A stretch of DNA of 64,000 nucleotides from Bacteroides sp. (GCA_023662825.1 JAMPIH010000010.1:25737-89736); one strand, 5' to 3'; shown: positions 7,935 through 16,286, counted from the first letter of the stretch. Made by a program: numbers and translations. Notes: generated from the sequence alone by a model not told the origin.

Positions 7935-8923
7935 CTTTCAAAACTTGATTTTTCAGGCAATATATGGTCGAACGCCGCCTTTATATCGGCCATCACCTGC
8001 GCGTAATTGCGTATATGCACGTTATCGTTAAGACAGATAAGCTTGTACGACTGCTCTCGGATCGCCTTGATGGCCTTCTGCGACTTTATCATAAGCGGAA
8101 ACATCTTGGTGTCGGCGTAGGTGTTGTAGGGTTCGAAATTACCCCGGCAAATCTGCCAGGTACGGAAGAGTTCCGGCGTGTAGTCGGTTACGGCGCGGAA
8201 GCGGTTCACCGAGGTTTCGGTAAGTTCCTTTTCGGCCACGGCCCAGACCTCCTCGAAGGTACTTTTTAGATACGGCTGGGCATTGTGGGGCGTGCGGAGC
8301 GTGATGAACTTTCCGTAGGGTTTGAGCAGATAATTCCAACGCGCCCGCGAACCGTAGCTCTTTTCGAACCATTTGTCGTGAAAACGCGCCATCACCTCCT
8401 TCTTGTCGAAATGGCGGTTGATGATCCTGAGGTTATTCCTGATTCGCCTGTACCACTGCGACCATGCCGGATTGTACTGGAAGGCCGCGATGTCGCAAGG
8501 CAGGCCGTCCTTAAAGAAACGTTCCTGAGGCAAGGTATCCGTTATATAGAAATCGTCGTTGAAATACACGAAATGTTCCGCCAGACCGGGAATACGGTAC
8601 ATATACCGTTCGATAACCACGGAATTATAGGTAGGAAGGAACTGTTGCGGAATAAAATCCCGGTGGTTCACCAAGTGGATTTTCGGGTTGGAGACATCCA
8701 GCCACCCGGGCGCCTGACCGCAGGTAACGAAATGTATCTTGCGCACCCACGGGGCGAATCTTTCCACACCCCGGAACCAATATTTCAAGAAACCGTAATC
8801 GCGGAAACGGGCTTCGGAAACGCCGTTTTTCTCGTTATCCTTATGCGATGCATACTTTGCGAACTCCTGCTGCCACTCGGGGGCATTCATATCCACCCAG
8901 GTCACGATAAAATCTATCTCCAT
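7931..8923 (-). CDS. Stealth-family sugar-1-phosphate transferase, copy 3
   Basis: 330 residues, more divergent than the tandem pair. CR1 is IDFIVTWVDMNAPEW; CR2 includes FRDYGFLKYWFRGVERFAPW, WLDVSNPKIHLVNHRDFIP and VYFNDDFYITD; CR3 is PHNAQPYLKSTFEEV; CR4 ICLNDNVHI. It ends in KSSFER, like the other two copies. A good promoter lies just upstream (8949-8980). Paired with the GT92-like gene by a four-base overlap, it forms the minus-strand half of the surface-glycan patch. The different CR2 spacing suggests a different donor or acceptor from copies 1 and 2. Confidence 0.85.
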   Translation of the reverse strand: MEIDFIVTWVDMNAPEWQQEFAKYASHKDNEKNGVSEARFRDYGFLKYWFRGVERFAPWVRKIHFVTCGQAPGWLDVSNPKIHLVNHRDFIPQQFLPTYNSVVIERYMYRIPGLAEHFVYFNDDFYITDTLPQERFFKDGLPCDIAAFQYNPAWSQWYRRIRNNLRIINRHFDKKEVMARFHDKWFEKSYGSRARWNYLLKPYGKFITLRTPHNAQPYLKSTFEEVWAVAEKELTETSVNRFRAVTDYTPELFRTWQICRGNFEPYNTYADTKMFPLMIKSQKAIKAIREQSYKLICLNDNVHIRNYAQVMADIKAAFDHILPEKSSFER

Positions 8924-8948
8924 CTTTCTACCCTTTAACGTTTGTCCA

Positions 8949-8980
8949 CAAAACTAATCCGAATTTTCCTCATCCCCAAA
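8949..8980 (-). promoter_or_regulatory. Promoter TTTG-20-TAGTTTTG for the Stealth 3/GT92 pair
   Basis: On the minus strand TTTG (8977-8980), then 20 bases, then TAGTTTTG (8949-8956) match the Bacteroidota -33/-7 consensus with the expected spacing. The box ends 25 bases before the Stealth start. The whole promoter fits in the 63-base gap after lipB, so the glycan genes can be expressed apart from typA-lipA-lipB. Confidence 0.6.
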
Positions 8981-8986
8981 CCAAAG

Positions 8987-9661
8987 CTAACGGAACTCCA
9001 GGCCGAACACCTGGGCGAAGTTCCGGCGAACCGTGGCGCAGACTGCGGCAAAGTCTTGAACTTCGCCCAGTTCTTTCTGCATGGAGGTAACGCCTTTGTC
9101 GGTAAAGCCACAGGGGTTTATGAGGTTAAAATACGACAGGTCGGTATTTACGTTGAGCGCGAAGCCATGCATGGTAACGTAGCGCGAGCACTTCACGCCG
9201 ATGGCGCAGATCTTGCGGGCGCGGGGCGTGTGCGCCTCTATCCAGACACCCGTGGCGCCTTGCAGGCGTTCGCAAACAATGCCGTATTGCGCCATGCTGC
9301 GGATAACCACCTCCTCTATCTTATCCACATAGGCCTTTACGCCCAGCGGAAATTCCTCTAAGTTGAAAATGGGATAGCCGACCAACTGGCCCGGTCCGTG
9401 GAAAGTAACGTCCCCGCCCCGATCGATATGGATAAACTCGGCGTTCTTGGATTGCAGCAGCGCGGCCGAGGCGAGCATATTGCTGTCTTTGCCGCTGCGC
9501 CCCACCGTGAACACGGGCGGATGTTCCACGAAAAAAAGACGGTTCATCCCCGTTTTACCCTGTAATTTGGCCTGTTTCACCTCTTCCAGGGTCTTTTCTT
9601 GTAAATCCCAAACCTCGCGGTAGGAGCGCAGACCCAGATTCTCGAAACGGCAGGGAACCAT
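8987..9661 (-). CDS. lipB: Octanoyltransferase LipB
   Basis: 224 residues. LipB moves the octanoyl group from acyl carrier protein to lipoyl domains, the first step of lipoate synthesis. The signature RGGDVTFHGPGQ is at residues 81-92, the catalytic lysine at 150 (ARKICAIG) and the nucleophilic cysteine at 184 (NPCG); the 34-residue gap between them equals that of the E. coli enzyme. It follows lipA by 27 bases in the order typA-lipA-lipB. The 2-oxoacid dehydrogenases or glycine cleavage system it serves are not in this window. Confidence 0.95.
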   Translation of the reverse strand: MVPCRFENLGLRSYREVWDLQEKTLEEVKQAKLQGKTGMNRLFFVEHPPVFTVGRSGKDSNMLASAALLQSKNAEFIHIDRGGDVTFHGPGQLVGYPIFNLEEFPLGVKAYVDKIEEVVIRSMAQYGIVCERLQGATGVWIEAHTPRARKICAIGVKCSRYVTMHGFALNVNTDLSYFNLINPCGFTDKGVTSMQKELGEVQDFAAVCATVRRNFAQVFGLEFR

Positions 9662-9688
9662 GATACAAGATTACTTTTTCAGAAAAGA

Positions 9689-10543
9689 TTACGGTTTGCA
9701 GACGTGACGCTCGGCATGGTAGCTGGAACGCACCAAGGGGCCGCTCTCCACGCAACGGAAGCCTTTTTCCTTTCCGATACGCGCATATTCGGCGAATGTT
9801 TCGGGCGTAACGTATTCCTGCACCTCCACATTCTGCGCGGTGGGCTGCAGATACTGCCCGATGGTCATCACCGAACAGCCCACAGACAGCAGGTCGTCCA
9901 TCACCTGCAATATCTCCCCACGGGTCTCGCCCAAGCCGAGCATGATGCCGCTCTTGGCCGTGATGCCGCTCTTGGCGATATGTCCGATAACCTGCAGCGA
10001 ACCGTCGTAGGTGGCCTTGCTGCGGATCGAAGGCGTGAGCCGGCGCACGGTCTCCATATTGTGCGAGATCACTTCGGGTTTCTGCGCGATTACCAGATCG
10101 ATCAATTCCGTGCGCGACTGGAAGTCGGGAATCAGCACCTCCATGCTTACCTGCGGGTTCTTTTGCTTAACGGCCCTGATTACCTGCGCCCAATGGTTCG
10201 CCCCGAGATCGGGCAGGTCGTCGCGGTCCACCGAGGTGATGACCGCGTGCTTGAGCTGCAGCAGGCTTATCGAGTCGGCGATATGCTGCGGTTCTTCCGG
10301 ATCCAAGGGCAGCGGCTTGCCGGTGGTTACGTTGCAGAAACGGCAGCCACGCGTGCAGATATCACCGCCGATCATAAAGGTGGCCGTGCCGCAGCCCCAG
10401 CATTCGCCTTGGTTGGGGCAACGGCCGCTGGTGCAGATGGTGTGCAGGTTGTTGCTGCTGATGGTATCCTGCACCTTGCGCGACAACTCGCCCATCGGCA
10501 GCTTTATCTTGAGCCAGTCGGGCTTTCGGCGGCTGTTCTGCAT
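9689..10543 (-). CDS. lipA: Lipoyl synthase LipA
   Basis: 284 residues. LipA is a radical-SAM enzyme that inserts two sulfurs into protein-bound octanoyl groups. The auxiliary cluster cysteines are C37, C42 and C48 (CTSGRCPNQGEC) and the radical-SAM cluster is C63-x3-C67-x2-C70 (CTRGCRFC); the C-terminal RSSYHAE supplies the serine ligand of the auxiliary cluster. I chose the ATG five bases after typA stops; the frame stays open far upstream but only as overlap with typA. LipB follows, so the complete endogenous lipoylation pair is encoded together. Confidence 0.96.
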   Translation of the reverse strand: MQNSRRKPDWLKIKLPMGELSRKVQDTISSNNLHTICTSGRCPNQGECWGCGTATFMIGGDICTRGCRFCNVTTGKPLPLDPEEPQHIADSISLLQLKHAVITSVDRDDLPDLGANHWAQVIRAVKQKNPQVSMEVLIPDFQSRTELIDLVIAQKPEVISHNMETVRRLTPSIRSKATYDGSLQVIGHIAKSGITAKSGIMLGLGETRGEILQVMDDLLSVGCSVMTIGQYLQPTAQNVEVQEYVTPETFAEYARIGKEKGFRCVESGPLVRSSYHAERHVCKP

Positions 10544-10548
10544 GGCTT

Positions 10549-12369
10549 CTATTTTTCGGCGCCCTCGGCGCGTTTGGCCTGACGCTTGCGTTCGTTCTCG
10601 TCTAAGATAATCTTGCGCAGACGCAGATGCTGGGGAGTGATTTCGAGGTATTCGTCGGGGCCGATGTATTCCATGAATTCTTCGAGCGACATCTTGCGCG
10701 CCGGCGCGATATGGGTGGCCTCGTCGGCACCCGAAGCACGCATGTTGGTAAGCTTCTTGCTCTTGCAGACATTCACCACCAGGTCGTCGAGACGGATGTG
10801 CTCGCCGATTACCTGACCGGCGTACACTTCTTCGTTGGGGTCGATAAAGAACGTGCCCCTGTCCTGCAGCTTGTCGATGGCATAGGCGTAGGCGGTGCCG
10901 GTTTCCATAACCACCAGCGCCCCGTTGCGGCGCGTGCCGATCTCGCCCTTCCAAGGCGCGAAGCCGTCGAAACGGCTGGCCATGACCGCCTCGCCCTCGG
11001 TGGCGGTGAGCACGTTGTTGCGCAATCCTATCATGCCGCGGGCGGGAATGCTGAAGATGATGTGGGTACGGTCGGACTGGGTCTCGATCGACTTGATCTC
11101 GCCCTTGCGCTGGGTGGCCATCTCGATGGCCTTGCCCGAGAACTCTTCGGGAACCACGATCGTGAGCTCTTCCATAGGCTCGCACTTGACTCCGTCGATT
11201 TCCTTGATGATGACCTGCGGCTGACCCACCTGAAGTTCGTACCCCTCGCGGCGCATGGTCTCGATAAGCACCGAAAGATGGAGGATGCCGCGGCCATAGA
11301 CCAGAATGGCATCGGGCGAACCTGTGTCTTCCAAGCGCAGGGCCAGGTTCTTTTCCAGTTCCTTTTCGAGGCGTTCGCGCACGTGGCGGGAGGTAACATA
11401 TTTGCCGTCCTTTCCGAAGAAAGGCGAGTTGTTGATGGTAAAGAGCATGCTCATGGTGGGCTCATCCACCGAAATGGGCTTCAAGGCTTCCGGATTCTCG
11501 AAGTCGGCCACCGTGTCGCCGATCTCGAAGTCTTCGAGCCCCATCACGGCGCAGATCTCGCCGGCCTCCACGGGCGTCTTCACCTTTTCCTTGCCCAGGC
11601 CTTCGAACACGTAGAGTTCCTTTATCTTCTGCTTCTCGATCTTGCCGTCGCGCTTCACCAGGCTCACGTTCTGCCCGGCCTGCAGGGTGCCGCGCGTAAG
11701 ACGTCCCACGGCGATACGGCCTATGTAGGAGGAGTAGTCCAGCGAGGTAACCATCATCTGGGTCGTGCCCTCCTCCACCTTGGGCGTGGGAATGTATTTG
11801 AGGATAAGGTCGAGCAGATAGGTGATGTCGGTGGCGGGCTTGCGCCAGTCTTCGCTCATCCAGCCGTTCTTGGAGGAACCGAAAGCGGTGGGGAAATCGA
11901 GCTGGTCTTCGGTGGCGCCGAGGCTGAACATAAGGTCGAACACCTTTTCCTGCGTCAGTTCGGGGTCGCAGTTGGGCTTGTCCACCTTGTTGATGACCAC
12001 GATAGGCTTAAGGTTCAACTGCAGGGCCTTCTGCAATACGAAACGGGTCTGGGGCATGGGGCCTTCAAAGGCATCGACCACCAGCAGAACGCCGTCGGCC
12101 ATATTGAGCACGCGTTCCACCTCGCCGCCGAAATCGGCGTGGCCCGGCGTGTCGATGATATTGATCTTGGTATTCTTGTAGCGTACCGCCACGTTCTTGG
12201 AAAGGATGGTGATGCCGCGTTCCCGTTCCAGATCGTTGTTGTCGAGAATGAGTTCTTTCTTTTCCTGATTGTCCCTGAAAAGGTTGGACTGATAGAGGAT
12301 CCTGTCCACCAAGGTGGTCTTGCCGTGATCGACGTGGGCAATGATCGCCACGTTTCTGATTTCTGTCAT
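10549..12369 (-). CDS. typA: Translational GTPase TypA/BipA
   Basis: 606 residues, the usual length. It is a ribosome-binding GTPase important for large-subunit assembly and stress or cold growth. G1 is AHVDHGKTT (11-19), G3 DTPGHADFGGE (from 73), G4 NKVD (127-130); the C-terminal domain ends in lysine/arginine-rich residues as in BipA, and the region GRGILHLSVLIETMRREGYE is family-specific. It is first in the typA-lipA-lipB unit and has a -7 box 20 bases before its ATG. Confidence 0.96.
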   Translation of the reverse strand: MTEIRNVAIIAHVDHGKTTLVDRILYQSNLFRDNQEKKELILDNNDLERERGITILSKNVAVRYKNTKINIIDTPGHADFGGEVERVLNMADGVLLVVDAFEGPMPQTRFVLQKALQLNLKPIVVINKVDKPNCDPELTQEKVFDLMFSLGATEDQLDFPTAFGSSKNGWMSEDWRKPATDITYLLDLILKYIPTPKVEEGTTQMMVTSLDYSSYIGRIAVGRLTRGTLQAGQNVSLVKRDGKIEKQKIKELYVFEGLGKEKVKTPVEAGEICAVMGLEDFEIGDTVADFENPEALKPISVDEPTMSMLFTINNSPFFGKDGKYVTSRHVRERLEKELEKNLALRLEDTGSPDAILVYGRGILHLSVLIETMRREGYELQVGQPQVIIKEIDGVKCEPMEELTIVVPEEFSGKAIEMATQRKGEIKSIETQSDRTHIIFSIPARGMIGLRNNVLTATEGEAVMASRFDGFAPWKGEIGTRRNGALVVMETGTAYAYAIDKLQDRGTFFIDPNEEVYAGQVIGEHIRLDDLVVNVCKSKKLTNMRASGADEATHIAPARKMSLEEFMEYIGPDEYLEITPQHLRLRKIILDENERKRQAKRAEGAEK

Positions 12370-12389
12370 CGATGTTTATTTTGCGGCTG

Positions 12390-12397
12390 CAAAGGTA
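12390..12397 (-). promoter_or_regulatory. Candidate -7 box (TACCTTTG) of typA
   Basis: TACCTTTG on the minus strand, 20 bases before the typA ATG, a perfect match to TAnnTTTG. A TTG lies about 16 bases further up, closer than the usual 19-21, so the -33 element is uncertain. Confidence 0.5.
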
Positions 12398-12552
12398 CAT
12401 TATTTGAGGTAATCAACGAAGCGACATCGCCCACATATATCTCCACGAACGATTCCTCTATCCATAACGCGCCCCAGCGCTGCGGGCGATATCTCCGGCG
12501 TGTTAGTGCGGGTGCCTTCGCTCTTGCACAGGGCCTGCTGGTTTCAAGCAAA
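12398..12552. other. Gene-free gap between typA promoter and the repeat array
   Basis: About 155 bases of mixed composition between divergent typA and the DUF4143 gene. The minus strand is open for some 48 codons (ending at a stop near 12404) but has no family resemblance and no start signal. I see no RNA gene or terminator here. Confidence 0.4.
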
Positions 12553-12635
12553 CATTTTGCCGTTTCCGTACAATTTTACAGTAAAACATTTTGCCGTTTC
12601 TGTACATTTTCACAGTAAAACATTTTGCCGTTTTC
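12553..12635 (+). repeat. Tandem array of a 34-bp repeat at the DUF4143 gene 1 promoter
   Basis: Two full 34-base units (12553-12586, 12587-12620) and a partial third (12621-12635). Each starts CATTTTGCCGTTT and continues with a C/T-GTACA-TTTT-ACAGTAAAA segment; the units differ at only a few bases. There are no unique spacers, so it is not a CRISPR. The last CATTTTGCC supplies the TTTG of the promoter at 12624-12654, placing the array like a set of operator sites. Confidence 0.85.
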
Positions 12636-12654
12636 GCCAAGATGGTTAATTTCG
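12624..12654 (+). promoter_or_regulatory. Promoter TTTG-19-TAATTTCG of DUF4143 gene 1
   Basis: TTTG (12624-12627) lies inside the last repeat unit; 19 bases later comes TAATTTCG (12647-12654), the TTCG variant of the -7 box. The box ends 20 bases before the ATG at 12675. Confidence 0.55.
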
Positions 12655-12674
12655 CATTAATAACTAACGCATTT

Positions 12675-14027
12675 ATGAAACACTTGATATTTAAGCGTAA
12701 AATATACGCCCAAATGGAAGTATGGAAAGAAAAATCGGCAGGGGAAACGGCCCTGTTGATTGAGGGCGCAAGACGGGTCGGTAAATCCACCATCGCGGAG
12801 GAATTTGCCCGCAACGCTTATGACAATTACTTGCTCATTGACTTTACAAACGTCAAACAGAGTATCATTGATTTATTCAACGACATCTCTGACCTGCACT
12901 ATTTCTTCATAAGCCTGCAATCTTTAACCGGCACCAAACTCACGCCGGGCAAGTCCTGCATCATTTTTGACGAAGTGCAGTTCTGTCCGAAGGCCCGACA
13001 GGCCATCAAACATCTGGTAAAAGACGGCCGCTACCACTATATCGAGACAGGCTCGCTTATTTCCATCAAGAAAAACACAAAAGATATCCTCATTCCCAGC
13101 GAAGAAAGACGGATTGACATGTATCCAATGGATTTTGAAGAATTTCTTTGGGCAATAGGAAAAGAGCCGACCTTTGAACTGATACGATATGCCTATCAAA
13201 GGCTAAAACCCATGGGCGATGCCGTAAACCGCGACATGATGAAACTCTTCCGGCTCTATATGCTTGTGGGAGGGATGCCACAGGCGGTTGCCGCGTATCT
13301 CCGGAGCTCCGATTTTGAAGCCGTAGATGATATAAAACGGGATATTATAAAACTTTATCTCGATGATTTTGAAAAGATAGACGATAGAGGAAGGGCTTCG
13401 GCCGTCTTCAAGTCCATTCCGGCGGAACTGGCCCGCAATACGATGCGATACCGCGTGGGGAACGTTATCGAGAATGCAAGGCTCTCCCGTCTTGAGGAAA
13501 TCTTTCAGGATATCGACAAATCAAAGACCGTGAATTTTGCCTATCATGCCAACGACCCCAGTGTCGGGTTCGCCCTGCATACATCCCACGACTTCTTCAA
13601 GATGTTTATCGCCGACACGGGGCTCTTTGTTTCGCTGGCGTTCATGGACAAGGATTTTACGGAAAACGTCATCTACCGGAAACTGCTCACAGACAAACTT
13701 TCTGCCGATTTAGGCTATCTCTACGAGAATGTGGTGGCACAACTGCTGAGATCCTCGGGAAATTCGCTGTATTACTATACGTTCAAAGAAAAGGTGCCGG
13801 AGGCAACCGAACCCCGCTCCTACGAGATCGACTTCCTCATAAGCAGAAAAGACAAGATATGCCCGATCGAAGTCAAGTCTTCCGGTTACAAATCCCACAA
13901 ATCGCTCGACGAGTTCCAACGGAAATTCTCCTCCCGCATCCAGCAACGCTATCTTCTCTATACGAAAGATCTTCGCAAAGAAGAGGACATAATATGCCTG
14001 CCTGTCTATATGGCGGGACTGTTGTGA
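12675..14027 (+). CDS. AAA ATPase with DUF4143 C-terminal domain, gene 1
   Basis: 450 residues from the ATG reading MKHLIFKRKIYAQMEVW; an earlier ATG lies inside the repeat array and is rejected. Walker A is GARRVGKST (31-39) and Walker B IIFDEVQ (96-102). The middle resembles the ATPase lid and winged-helix region; the C-terminus has a PD-(D/E)xK-like core, D386 with E399-V-K401 (CPIEVKSSGY), the usual DUF4143 ending. The family is very common and expanded in Bacteroidales; its role is unknown and proposals include mobile, nuclease-linked or toxin-like functions. No toxin, integrase or partner gene adjoins it. Codon use is AT-richer than in typA. Confidence 0.85.
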   Translation: MKHLIFKRKIYAQMEVWKEKSAGETALLIEGARRVGKSTIAEEFARNAYDNYLLIDFTNVKQSIIDLFNDISDLHYFFISLQSLTGTKLTPGKSCIIFDEVQFCPKARQAIKHLVKDGRYHYIETGSLISIKKNTKDILIPSEERRIDMYPMDFEEFLWAIGKEPTFELIRYAYQRLKPMGDAVNRDMMKLFRLYMLVGGMPQAVAAYLRSSDFEAVDDIKRDIIKLYLDDFEKIDDRGRASAVFKSIPAELARNTMRYRVGNVIENARLSRLEEIFQDIDKSKTVNFAYHANDPSVGFALHTSHDFFKMFIADTGLFVSLAFMDKDFTENVIYRKLLTDKLSADLGYLYENVVAQLLRSSGNSLYYYTFKEKVPEATEPRSYEIDFLISRKDKICPIEVKSSGYKSHKSLDEFQRKFSSRIQQRYLLYTKDLRKEEDIICLPVYMAGLL

Positions 14028-14065
14028 TTCAAGTCTTCAGATTTCGTTTGGAAATTTGGCGAAAA

Positions 14066-15208
14066 TCATTCCGCTTCCACGTCGGCGTTCTTGAAGTCGT
14101 TGCGCAGCACGTCCATGCCGTCGGCATCCATATAGACCGGATACGGGGTCTTGATGTTCAGCGGCAAAAGAACCGGGCTTACCGAGGCGTTGCGCCCCAG
14201 TTGTTGAGAGAAATCCAATTGGCCGTCAACCTTGTCCATGCGGTCGTCTCCGGTTTGGGCGAGCGCGTCGGCGATACGGTCTTTATCCACCGCCGTAAAC
14301 GAAACAAGGGTGTTCTTGTTGGCGAAGAAGTAAAAATCGAGGTCGAAGATGCCGCACACCGTCTCGAACTTCTCGTCGCACACCAGCCGTTTGCCCGAAC
14401 TGGCAAGCAGTTCAGCCCTGCCCCCTTGCGGATGACGCATGACAAGCGGAACCGTGTCGGTGGAAACGGCGCGCAACTCCCCGCCAATCTTCAGGTACAG
14501 GGTTCGGTTCACCAGTTGGTTTCGGCTGTAGGTGTCTTCCTTGTAGAGCGTGCCCGAAGGCAGGTAGAAACGCCACAGGCCTTCCTTCAGGCCCTCATCG
14601 TAATGGCCCTCGATAAAGCGGGTGCTGTCGGGATAGCGCGCGGTATAAAGCCCGTGGGTTATGTTGAGTTTATAGGTGGAAAGCTGATAGCCCTTCTCGT
14701 CGTGCACGAACCAGTTGCCGTTGCGCAAGCCCCGGAACCAATGCTGGTCTTCGAGCACGGTACCGTCGGCATCGTACAGGAGCCTGCGGCCGTGCAGCAA
14801 CCCGTTTTCGAAGCTTTCCTCCCGAATCAGTTGCCCCGAACGGGCATACATCTTCCAAACGCTGTCTTTCTGCTTATCCAGATAGTAGCCCTCGGCCATC
14901 AACGAGCCGTCGGGATAGAAATAGCGGTTGTACGAAGCGTAACCACCCCGAAAATAAAAGGCTTCCGTAACCAAGGTATCGCCCAAGGCCGTATAGACGA
15001 ACCTGCCGGTGGGCATATCGTCCTTAAACTGCCCCGTGTATCCGAGTTTGTCGGCCGAGGGTTTCCGCACCCAGACGCCCTGCCTGCGTCCCTTGGCATC
15101 GGTACGGTTGGTGTCGCGCACCGCTTCCGCCCCGTAATTGACTCCCATTCCGGCCAACAGCAAGGCCATAACACAGGCCGGCCGCCTAAGATTCAAAAAA
15201 AAACGCAT
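14066..15208 (-). CDS. MORN-repeat (YwqK-like) exported protein
   Basis: 380 residues with an N-terminal signal peptide (hydrophobic to about residue 26, cleavage near NYGAEA). Roughly residues 35-255 hold consecutive MORN_2 units of the kind G-x-W-x-x-Y/F-x-x-x-G-x-L (KGRRQGVWVRK, PTGRFVYT, YFYPDGSLMAEGYY, GLLHGRRLLYDADGTV, GLRNGNWFVHDEKG, GLKEGLWRFYLPSGTLYKE). Databases label such proteins YwqK-family antitoxins, but a signal peptide and no toxin partner make that unlikely here. The C-terminal 120 residues are unique. It follows the glycosyltransferase gene by three bases, so the two are cotranscribed. Confidence 0.7.
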   Translation of the reverse strand: MRFFLNLRRPACVMALLLAGMGVNYGAEAVRDTNRTDAKGRRQGVWVRKPSADKLGYTGQFKDDMPTGRFVYTALGDTLVTEAFYFRGGYASYNRYFYPDGSLMAEGYYLDKQKDSVWKMYARSGQLIREESFENGLLHGRRLLYDADGTVLEDQHWFRGLRNGNWFVHDEKGYQLSTYKLNITHGLYTARYPDSTRFIEGHYDEGLKEGLWRFYLPSGTLYKEDTYSRNQLVNRTLYLKIGGELRAVSTDTVPLVMRHPQGGRAELLASSGKRLVCDEKFETVCGIFDLDFYFFANKNTLVSFTAVDKDRIADALAQTGDDRMDKVDGQLDFSQQLGRNASVSPVLLPLNIKTPYPVYMDADGMDVLRNDFKNADVEAE

Positions 15209-15211
15209 GGA

Positions 15212-16180
15212 TTATTCCGCTTTTTCGGTTCCGCCCAGATGCTCGGCAATCAGGTAGGTGTTGCGGGTGGGCGAATTGCGCCCCACCAGTTCCGCCAGGT
15301 AACCCGCCAGAAACAACTGCAGACCCATCAGCATACTGGTAAGGCAAATATAGAAATAGGGCGAGGACGTTACCAAAGGCGCCGTGATGTTATGGTGCAG
15401 GCAGTAGATTTTCTGCGCGCCCAGCCAAACGGCGGCCAGGAACCCGACAATGAACAGCAACAGCCCGAAGCTTCCGAAAAAGTGCATGGGCTTTTTGGAA
15501 AAGCGCCCCACGAAACTGAGCGAGAGCAGATCGAGAAAACCGTTGATAAAGCGGTTCATGCCGAACTTGGTGGTGCCGTACTTGCGGGCGCGGTGTTGAA
15601 CCGCCTTCTCGCCGATATTGCCGAAGCCCGCCCATTTGGCGATAACGGGAATAAAGCGGTGCATCTCGCCGTACACCTCGATGCTCTTCACCACGTCGCG
15701 GCGATAGGCCTTCAGGCCGCAGTTGAAATCGTGCAGATGAATCTTCGACATACGGCGCACCGCCCAGTTGAACAACTTGGTGGGCAGGGTCTTGGAAATG
15801 GGGTCGTAGCGTTTCTTTTTCCAGCCCGACACCACGTCGTAGCCTTCTTCGGTTATCATTTTGTAGAGTGCCGGAATCTCGTCGGGACTGTCCTGCATAT
15901 CGGCGTCCATCGTAATGACCACATCGCCCTGCTCCGCCTCGAAGCCGGTCTGCAAGGCCGCCGACTTGCCGTAGTTGCGGCGGAACCGGATTCCCTTCAT
16001 GCAGGGATTCTTGCCGTTCAGTTCCCGGATAACGCTCCAGGACTTGTCGCGGCTGCCGTCATCCACAAAAACCACTTCGTACGAAAAGCCGTTCTCGTTC
16101 ATTACACGTTCTATCCATGCAGCCAGTTCCGGCAAAGACTCGTCCTCGTTAAACAAAGGAACCACCACCGATATATCCAT
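15212..16180 (-). CDS. Family 2 glycosyltransferase, DPM1/GtrB-like, with two C-terminal membrane helices
   Basis: 322 residues. The N-terminal GT-A domain reads DISVVVPLFNEDESLPEL, VVFVDDGSRDKSW and ITMDADMQDSPDEIP (the DxD metal site). Two helices near the C-terminus (FGSFGLLLFIVGFLAAVWLG and FYICLTSMLMGLQLFLAGYLAEL) are those of GtrB/ArnC/DPM1-like enzymes, which put a sugar on undecaprenyl phosphate. The product would feed a GT-C transferase or lipid A modification. It is divergent from ccsBA across a dyad-symmetric intergenic region and leads a two-gene unit with the MORN protein. Confidence 0.85.
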   Translation of the reverse strand: MDISVVVPLFNEDESLPELAAWIERVMNENGFSYEVVFVDDGSRDKSWSVIRELNGKNPCMKGIRFRRNYGKSAALQTGFEAEQGDVVITMDADMQDSPDEIPALYKMITEEGYDVVSGWKKKRYDPISKTLPTKLFNWAVRRMSKIHLHDFNCGLKAYRRDVVKSIEVYGEMHRFIPVIAKWAGFGNIGEKAVQHRARKYGTTKFGMNRFINGFLDLLSLSFVGRFSKKPMHFFGSFGLLLFIVGFLAAVWLGAQKIYCLHHNITAPLVTSSPYFYICLTSMLMGLQLFLAGYLAELVGRNSPTRNTYLIAEHLGGTEKAE

Positions 16181-16202
16181 ATCTCTAATCGTTTAGCAGG
16201 TG

Positions 16203-16266
16203 CAAATTTATATTATTCCAAACAAAAATTTATCCTCCCCCGTTTGATTGGAATAATATACCTTTG
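16203..16266. promoter_or_regulatory. Divergent promoter region with 13-bp inverted repeat
   Basis: Between divergent genes (starts at 16180 minus and 16287 plus). The perfect 13-base arms TATATTATTCCAA (16209-16221) and TTGGAATAATATA (16248-16260) are 26 bases apart. A minus -7 box TAAATTTG (16203-16210) and a plus -7 box TACCTTTG (16259-16266) sit at the outer ends of the arms, so the region is symmetric and could be a shared operator. Confidence 0.55.
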
Positions 16267-16286
16267 AATCTTTAACCGGAACGCCC

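Noticed and set aside
12404..12551. Gene remnant upstream of typA on the minus strand
   Set aside because: Only about 48 open codons, no start signal and no resemblance to a known family.
10627..12618. 663-codon plus-strand frame opposite typA
   Set aside because: It is the antisense shadow of typA, whose GTPase motifs are intact on the minus strand.
12553..12635. Possible CRISPR array (regular 34-bp spacing)
   Set aside because: The repeats are contiguous with no unique spacers, only two and a half units are present, and no cas gene is nearby.
14066..15208. YwqK-type antitoxin
   Set aside because: The protein has a signal peptide and no toxin gene beside it; MORN repeats alone do not show an antitoxin.
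13859..16267. 802-codon plus-strand frame over the MORN and glycosyltransferase genes
   Set aside because: Shadow of two well-supported minus-strand genes; composition is low-complexity Arg/His/Gly/Val.
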